Source: Pseudomonadota bacterium (lineage in GTDB: Bacteria; Pseudomonadota; Gammaproteobacteria; Burkholderiales; Burkholderiaceae_E). Taken from it: a stretch of DNA of 64,000 bases. The DNA lies in contig JAEWFA010000035.1 of NCBI GenBank assembly GCA_023389055.1, positions 105,495-169,494 on the forward strand. Direction: 5' to 3'. How positions within the stretch are numbered: the first letter of the stretch is position 1; each line of letters opens with the position of its first letter. The notes beneath the pieces were generated by a model. The model searched no databases, was not told where the DNA came from, and saw only the letters and a program-made list of their open reading frames with translations. Positions 59,681 through 64,000 of the stretch are shown piece after piece. The translations under genes were made by a program, and so were the position numbers.

Positions 59681-60724
59681 ATGGCACGCAATCCCTACGA
59701 CGACGAGCATCGCGGTCCCGAGTCACGCCCGCGCGACAGCCGGCGTCAGTCACCCTATCCCGGCGAATACGCCGACGACCTGGACGAGGGCCGTTTCCAG
59801 GCACACCCGATGCAGCGCGCAGGTAGCGGCTTTTCGCAATCGGCACCGCAACCGCGCGGGTCGCGCTACGGCGAGGGACGTCGTTATGCGACCGAGTACC
59901 CGGCTGCACGCGGATACGGGGCGACCGGTTCGCCATTCGACGCGCAGCAGCGCGCGCGCAACCGCGGGCCGCGCAACTGGCAGCGCTCCGACGAACGCAT
60001 TCGCGAGGACGTCTGCGAACGGCTCGCCTCGCTCGACGACGTCGACGTCTCCGACGTGAGCGTTTCGGTGGAACAGGGCAAGGTCGTGTTGACCGGCAGC
60101 GTGGTGCAGCGAGGCGACAAGCATCGCATCGAGGACGTGGCCGACGACAGCATCGGCGTGCGCGAGGTCGACAACCAGATCCGCGTTCGTCGCGACGACT
60201 CGCGCAGCTCCGGCGGATTCTGGGGACAACTGTTCGGCTTCGAACCCGGCGCGAAGGCGCGCGACGTGATGACGCGCGAGGTCGTCACGGTTTCTCCCGG
60301 CGACAGCGTGCAGCGTGCCGCGCAGCTGATGAAGGACGCCGACGTGGGCTCGGTGCCGGTGTGCGACGGCCAGCGACTCCAGGGGATGGTCACCGATCGC
60401 GACATCGCGGTGCGCGTCGTCGCTGCCGGTCTGCCGGTCGACAGGACGCAGGTCTCGCAGGCGATGACCTCCGGCGTGTTCTGGTGCTACGAGGACGACG
60501 ATGTCGCCGACGTCCTCGACAAGATGGGCGACCAGCAGGTGCGCCGCATCCCGGTGGTCGATCGCGACCACAAGCTGACCGGGATCATCTCGCTGGGCGA
60601 CATGGCGGTACAGCGCTCGGGCGATCAGGTCCAGGATGCGCTCGAGGAGATCTCGACGCCCTCGTCCAAAGGTTCGACCGCAGCGGGTGCGACGACGACG
60701 GCCGGGTCGCAACAGCGCCATTGA
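59681..60724 (+). CDS. BON and tandem-CBS domain protein
   Basis: 347-aa protein. Residues 1-105 are low-complexity and polar (Arg, Gly, Tyr, Ser; likely disordered). Residues about 107-165 form a BON domain (DERIREDVCERLASLDDVDV; VVLTGSVVQRGDKHRIEDVA). Residues about 190-320 are two CBS motifs (ARDVMTREVVTVSPGDSVQR; DGQRLQGMVTDRDIAVRVVA; VRRIPVVDRDHKLTGIISLG). No signal peptide. A nucleotide-sensing, stress-type role is usual for such proteins. GAGGAGG precedes ATG 59681; a rho-independent terminator follows. Confidence 0.85.
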   Translation: MARNPYDDEHRGPESRPRDSRRQSPYPGEYADDLDEGRFQAHPMQRAGSGFSQSAPQPRGSRYGEGRRYATEYPAARGYGATGSPFDAQQRARNRGPRNWQRSDERIREDVCERLASLDDVDVSDVSVSVEQGKVVLTGSVVQRGDKHRIEDVADDSIGVREVDNQIRVRRDDSRSSGGFWGQLFGFEPGAKARDVMTREVVTVSPGDSVQRAAQLMKDADVGSVPVCDGQRLQGMVTDRDIAVRVVAAGLPVDRTQVSQAMTSGVFWCYEDDDVADVLDKMGDQQVRRIPVVDRDHKLTGIISLGDMAVQRSGDQVQDALEEISTPSSKGSTAAGATTTAGSQQRH

Positions 60725-60764
60725 CGCTCGAGGCGAACCTCCGGCTGTGCAGGGGATCCATGAG

Positions 60765-60790
60765 AAAAGCCCGGCCGTGGCCGGGCTTTT
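60765..60790. terminator. Bidirectional rho-independent terminator
   Basis: AAAAGCCCGGCC-GT-GGCCGGGCTTTT is a perfect 12-bp stem flanked by A and T runs, lying between the convergent BON-CBS and ppiC genes. It can terminate both. Confidence 0.9.
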
Positions 60791-60813
60791 CCGATTTCGG
60801 TGCGGCGCTGCCG

Positions 60814-61605
60814 TTACTGGATCTTCGCCTTGGCTCGCAGGTCCTGCTGCAGCTGCTGTACACGTTTGCGCTCGAGTTCCTGCTGGATCTGCGGGCGTAC
60901 CTGCTCGAGCGGGGGCGCCTTCGCCTCGCGCACGTCGTCGAGGCGGATGACGTGCCAGCCGAATTGCGACTGCACCGGCGTCTCGGTGTACTGGCCCTTC
61001 TCGAGCTTCACCATCGCGTCGGAGAACTCCTTCACGAAGGTGCCGGAAGTGTTCCAGTCGAGGTCGCCCCCGGACTGCGCCGAGCCCGGATCCTTCGACT
61101 TCTTCGCCAGCTCCTCGAACTTCGCGCCCTTCTTCAGCTGCGCGATGATCGCCTTTGCCTCGTCCTCGGTCTCGACCAGGATGTGGCTGGGCCGGTATTC
61201 CTTCTCGCCGACCTGCGTCTTGAGCCGGTCGTACTCGGCCTGGACCTCCTCGTCGGTAATCGGGTGGCCTTTCAGGTAGTCGCGGATCGTCGCGCGAATC
61301 AGGATCTCCTGGCGCGCGTTCTCCAACTGGCGCTGGACGTCGGTGTTTCGCGCGAGACCCTTCTTCTCGGCCTCCTGGACGAACAACTCGCGCGCGATCA
61401 ACTCGTCGCGCACGGCGGCGCGCAACTCCGGCGTGTCGGCTCGACCCTGTGCCGCGAGCACCTGGACGAACTCGTCGACCTTCTCCTTGGGAATCGGCTT
61501 GTTGTTGACGACGGCGGCGTTCTGCGCAAAGGCGAACGAAGCAAGCGGCAGAAGCACGAGCGCGGCAGTCCGCGCAATACGCAGCGAACGGTTCCGGTGC
61601 GACAT
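60814..61605 (-). CDS. Periplasmic parvulin-type peptidyl-prolyl isomerase
   Basis: 263-aa exported foldase of the PpiC/SurA class: signal peptide (ARTAALVLLPLASFAFAQ), a SurA_N-like helical region with IPKEKVDEFVQVLAAQGRAD and ELIARELFVQEAEKKGLARN, and a parvulin domain from about residue 130 (RPSHILVETEDEAKAIIAQL; GDLDWNTSGTFVKEFSDAM; VQSQFGWHVIRLDDVR). It is downstream of bolA on the same strand (76 bp). Confidence 0.92.
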   Translation of the reverse strand: MSHRNRSLRIARTAALVLLPLASFAFAQNAAVVNNKPIPKEKVDEFVQVLAAQGRADTPELRAAVRDELIARELFVQEAEKKGLARNTDVQRQLENARQEILIRATIRDYLKGHPITDEEVQAEYDRLKTQVGEKEYRPSHILVETEDEAKAIIAQLKKGAKFEELAKKSKDPGSAQSGGDLDWNTSGTFVKEFSDAMVKLEKGQYTETPVQSQFGWHVIRLDDVREAKAPPLEQVRPQIQQELERKRVQQLQQDLRAKAKIQ

Positions 61606-61681
61606 AAGGGATCCTCGTACGGGCATGAAGGCGAACGCGCGGGCTGCGCAGATCGGCGGGACGGCCGCGGGCAAGAGCGGC

Positions 61682-61978
61682 TCAGGCTTCGGCGCAAGAA
61701 CTGGTGGAACTCTCGGCGGGCGTGAGGGCTTCGATCGCAAACGCGTGAATGCGCTGCGGCATCCAATCGTGCACGGCATCATACACGAGGCGATGCCGCA
61801 CCACGGTACGCAGTCCGTCGAAGCGCTCGCTGACGATGCGCACGTGGAAGTGCCCGGCGCCTCCGGCGGCGCCGGGGTGCCCCGCGTGGCGCTCGCTGTC
61901 GTCGCGCAACGCGACCCGTGCGTCCGGAAATGCCGCCGACAGCCGCTCGCGGATCTCGCCGAGTGACGGGCGGGTCAT
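61682..61978 (-). CDS. bolA: BolA-family protein
   Basis: 98-aa protein: EIRERLSAAFPDARVALRDD, SERHAGHPGAAGGAGHFHVR, IVSERFDGLRTVVRHRLVYD. The conserved His of the H(A/G)GH motif, which helps bind Fe-S clusters with monothiol glutaredoxins, is present. ATG 61978 overlaps the yciB stop by 4 bp (ATGA), a common gene pair in Betaproteobacteria. Confidence 0.93.
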   Translation of the reverse strand: MTRPSLGEIRERLSAAFPDARVALRDDSERHAGHPGAAGGAGHFHVRIVSERFDGLRTVVRHRLVYDAVHDWMPQRIHAFAIEALTPAESSTSSCAEA

Positions 61979-62511
61979 GAGCTTTCCTCCTGTACGTGGC
62001 GTCCGACGTATACCGCCTGCGCGAGCACGAAAGCGAGCGTCAGCCCGGTGGTACCGAAAAGCTTGAAGTTGACCCAGGTGTCGGTCGGGAACCGGTAGGC
62101 GACGAACAGGTTCAACACCGCCATCGCGACGAAGAACAACGTCCACAGGACGGTAAGCCGTGACCAGACGGGCTCGGGCAGCGCGATCTGCTGCCCCATC
62201 GCCGAGCGGATCAGGTTCCGGCGGAACAGCAGTTGCGCTCCGGCCAGGACAAGCGCGAACAGGCCGTACAGCACTGTCGGCTTCCACTTGATGAAGGTCT
62301 CGTCCTTCAGCAGCAGCGTCATCCCGCCGAACAGCACGATGATCGCCAGGCTCGTCCACTGCATCCCTTCAACGCGCTTGCCGCGGGCCAGCAGCCAGCC
62401 GATCTGCCCGATGCTCGCGACGATTGCCACGCCGGTGGCCACGTAGATGTCGGCGACCTTGTAGGCCACGAAGAACAGGACGATGGGGAACAGGTCGAAG
62501 AGCAGCTTCAT
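61975..62511 (-). CDS. yciB: Inner membrane septation protein YciB/IspZ
   Basis: 178-aa inner-membrane protein with about five hydrophobic segments and the family opening MKLLFDLFPIVLFFVAYKVA followed by DIYVATGV; later FGGMTLLLKDETFIKWKPTV and RFPTDTWVNFKLFGTTGLT. YciB is involved in cell-envelope synthesis and septation. It is the first gene of the yciB-bolA-ppiC group. Confidence 0.95.
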   Translation of the reverse strand: MKLLFDLFPIVLFFVAYKVADIYVATGVAIVASIGQIGWLLARGKRVEGMQWTSLAIIVLFGGMTLLLKDETFIKWKPTVLYGLFALVLAGAQLLFRRNLIRSAMGQQIALPEPVWSRLTVLWTLFFVAMAVLNLFVAYRFPTDTWVNFKLFGTTGLTLAFVLAQAVYVGRHVQEESS

Positions 62512-62521
62512 GCCGTCAGTA

Positions 62522-62527
62522 TATGAT
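62522..62527 (+). promoter_or_regulatory. -10 element (TATGAT) of the small basic ORF
   Basis: TATGAT within TATATGAT lies 23 bp before ATG 62550, in the 38-bp gap divergent from yciB. The -35 would fall inside yciB. Confidence 0.4.
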
Positions 62528-62549
62528 CGCGGATTCGCTGGAGAACCCG

Positions 62550-62678
62550 ATGGCCGAACGTACCCGAAATCGCCGCAACACGCTGGAGCGGCGCTGCCTT
62601 CCCAAGTCGCTCAAACGCCTCTTCAACGGCTCGAAGCGGCCGATCTTCCGGATGCTCGAGAAGGTCAAGCGCGGCTGA
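62550..62678 (+). CDS. Small highly basic protein, 42 aa
   Basis: ATG 62550 to TGA 62678. The sequence starts MAERTRNRRNTLERRCLPKS and ends KRPIFRMLEKVKRG; about a third of the residues are Arg or Lys. The divergent promoter-like TATGAT supports expression, but the ribosome binding site is weak (GAGAA). No family recognised; could bind nucleic acid. Confidence 0.5.
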   Translation: MAERTRNRRNTLERRCLPKSLKRLFNGSKRPIFRMLEKVKRG

Positions 62679-62705
62679 GCGCGTTGCAGGCGCGGCAGGG
62701 CGAAT

Positions 62706-63164
62706 TCATTTCGCCCCTGTCGGCCGGTTCCGATCCACCCCTTCCTGTGCCGCCGGCTCGAAGCGCAACGACGCCGAGTTGATGCAGTAGCGCAGGCCGG
62801 TGGGGGGCGGCCCGTCCTCGAAGACGTGGCCCAGGTGCGCGTCGCAGGCCGCGCAAAGCGCCTCGATGCGCCGCATACCGTGGCTCGTGTCTGCGCGCTG
62901 CGCGATGTTCGCCTCGTCGATCGGCGCCCACCAGCTGGGCCACCCGCTGCCCGATTCGTACTTTCGCTGCGAAGCGAACAGCGGCGTGCCGCAGCACACG
63001 CAGACGTATCGTCCGGCCTCGTGATGGTCGTAGTACCGGCCGGTGAACGCGCGTTCAGTCGCCCCGCGGCGCGCGATCGCGTATTCCTCTGCAGAGAGCT
63101 CGGCGCGCCATTGCGCGTCGCTCTTCTCCACGCGCTGCGGCGTGGTGGGCTTCGGGTTCGTCAT
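62706..63164 (-). CDS. msrB: Peptide-methionine (R)-S-oxide reductase
   Basis: Repairs oxidised methionine. The 152-aa protein has WRAELSAEEYAIARRGATER, AFTGRYYDHHEAGRYVCVCC, SGSGWPSWWAP, the zinc cysteines in CVCCG and CAACDAHLGHVF, and the catalytic region LRYCINSASLRF with its Cys. No signal peptide. The start was placed at MTNPKPT. It converges on the small basic ORF. Confidence 0.95.
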   Translation of the reverse strand: MTNPKPTTPQRVEKSDAQWRAELSAEEYAIARRGATERAFTGRYYDHHEAGRYVCVCCGTPLFASQRKYESGSGWPSWWAPIDEANIAQRADTSHGMRRIEALCAACDAHLGHVFEDGPPPTGLRYCINSASLRFEPAAQEGVDRNRPTGAK

Positions 63165-63256
63165 CGGCAACCGACCTCCGGCATCGATCCGCGCTTCATG
63201 CGCCCATTCTAGGCCGCCGCTGGCGAGGGCCTCGGCGCAGGGCGCAGACACTGCAC

Positions 63257-63262
63257 TAGAAT
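63257..63262 (+). promoter_or_regulatory. Candidate -10 (TAGAAT) of the acyl-CoA ligase gene
   Basis: TAGAAT lies 49 bp before ATG 63312 in the divergent msrB/ligase gap; no clear -35. Confidence 0.3.
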
Positions 63263-63311
63263 TCGCTGAACCGGCACGAACCGGTCCAACGAGAACCAGG
63301 AGACGAGGGAC

Positions 63312-64000
63312 ATGCAAGGCTTGATGATGGACATGCCGCTGCTGGTGTCGAGCATCCTGCAGCACGCGGCGCGCCACTTCGGCGACACGGAGGTCGTGTC
63401 TCGTCGTGTCGAGGGCGACGTGCATCGCTATACCTACGCCGATTGCGAGCTGCGCTCGCGCAAGCTGGCCGATGCGTTCGTGCGCAGCGGCGTGGGCATC
63501 GGCGACCGGGTCGCGACGCTCGCCTGGAACGGCTACCGGCACCTCGAGCTGTATTACGCAGTGGGCGGAATGGGATCGGTCATCCATACGCTGAACCCGC
63601 GGTTGCACCCGCAGCAGATCGCCTGGATCATCAATCACGCCGGCGACGTGCACGTCGCCTTCGATCTCACGTTCCTGCCCATCGTCGAGGCGATCGCCGA
63701 ACACTGCCCGAACGTGAAGAGCTGGATCGCGATGTGCGATGCCGACCGGCAGCCGAAATCCGACAAGCTGCCGGGACTCGTCAACTACGAGAGCTTCGTC
63801 GAGCAGGGCAGCGACTCGTTCCAATGGCCGCAGATCGACGAGCGCACGGCCGTGGGCCTGTGCTACACCTCGGGCACCACGGGCAACCCGAAAGGCGCGA
63901 TGTACACGCATCGCTCGACCGTGCTGCACGCCTACGCGGCCGCGCTGCCCGACGCGATGGGCGCCTCGTCGCGTGACAGCATCGTGCCGGTGGTGCCGAT
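63312..64000 (+). CDS. AMP-dependent acyl-CoA synthetase (3' end outside window)
   Basis: The first 229 residues of an ANL-superfamily ligase: LVSSILQHAARHFGDTEVVS, then NGYRHLELYYAVGGMGSVIH, TLNPRLHPQQIAWIINHAGD and the AMP-binding P-loop CYTSGTTGNPKGAMYTHRS. It resembles medium/long-chain fatty-acyl-CoA ligases of the AlkK/FadD type. The C-terminal domain lies beyond the window. Confidence 0.92.
   Translation, partial: MQGLMMDMPLLVSSILQHAARHFGDTEVVSRRVEGDVHRYTYADCELRSRKLADAFVRSGVGIGDRVATLAWNGYRHLELYYAVGGMGSVIHTLNPRLHPQQIAWIINHAGDVHVAFDLTFLPIVEAIAEHCPNVKSWIAMCDADRQPKSDKLPGLVNYESFVEQGSDSFQWPQIDERTAVGLCYTSGTTGNPKGAMYTHRSTVLHAYAAALPDAMGASSRDSIVPVVP

Noticed and set aside
1..64000. tRNA, rRNA, tmRNA or CRISPR loci
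   Set aside because: I looked in the intergenic regions for conserved stems, CCA ends and repeat-spacer patterns and saw none; a covariance-model search would be needed to exclude small RNAs.

Overview
The window is high-GC chromosomal DNA whose order tsf-pyrH-frr-uppS-cdsA-dxr-rseP-bamA-skp-lpxD-fabZ-lpxA-lpxB-rnhB, followed by the divergent ppsR/ppsA pair, smpB/ratA-rnfH and guaB-guaA, is typical of Burkholderiales (Betaproteobacteria). No rRNA, tRNA or CRISPR array was seen. The species cannot be named from the sequence alone.

1-22907 is conserved housekeeping: translation factors, isoprenoid and phospholipid precursor synthesis, outer-membrane assembly (BamA, Skp, RseP), lipid A synthesis (LpxD, FabZ, LpxA, LpxB), PEP synthase with its regulator, trans-translation (SmpB) and GMP synthesis (GuaB, GuaA). 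Genes 1356-14103 are tightly packed, with many ATGA stop/start overlaps.

22908-46387 looks like stacked, partly decayed genomic islands inserted at the 3' end of guaA. The last 17 bp of guaA recur at 41427, with shorter or degenerate copies near 42841 and 46375. The first unit holds (a) a plus-strand phaC-phaB-orf operon for polyhydroxyalkanoate (PHA) and (b) a ten-gene minus-strand cluster: TetR, HlyD-ABC-ABC2-ABC2-outer-membrane efflux protein, DUF2892, LpxR-like lipid A deacylase, cytochrome c'-like protein, a TetR-like protein without its DNA-binding domain, and a second TetR. An identical 24-bp stretch with a palindromic core lies in both the phaC promoter and the TetR/exporter promoter, so the two arms are probably one regulon. 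37600-46387 is a graveyard of fragments (IS66, group II intron reverse transcriptase, glutathione reductase, LysR, esterase, HxlR, amidohydrolase, YcaC). Among them sit toxin-antitoxin loci: two apparently intact (FitAB/VapBC type and HigBA), one higBA carrying a 45-bp internal inversion, and one higBA remnant.

46612-64000 returns to accessory and housekeeping chromosome: an unknown 671-aa protein paired with a PhoD-like phosphatase lacking a signal peptide; 2-oxoacid dehydrogenase E1 alpha and beta followed by lipA; a lipase; an FAD-reductase/patatin fusion; an AraC-MGMT protein; an ArsC-like protein; an Ogt-TadA fusion; a BON-CBS protein; then ppiC-bolA-yciB, msrB and the start of an acyl-CoA ligase.
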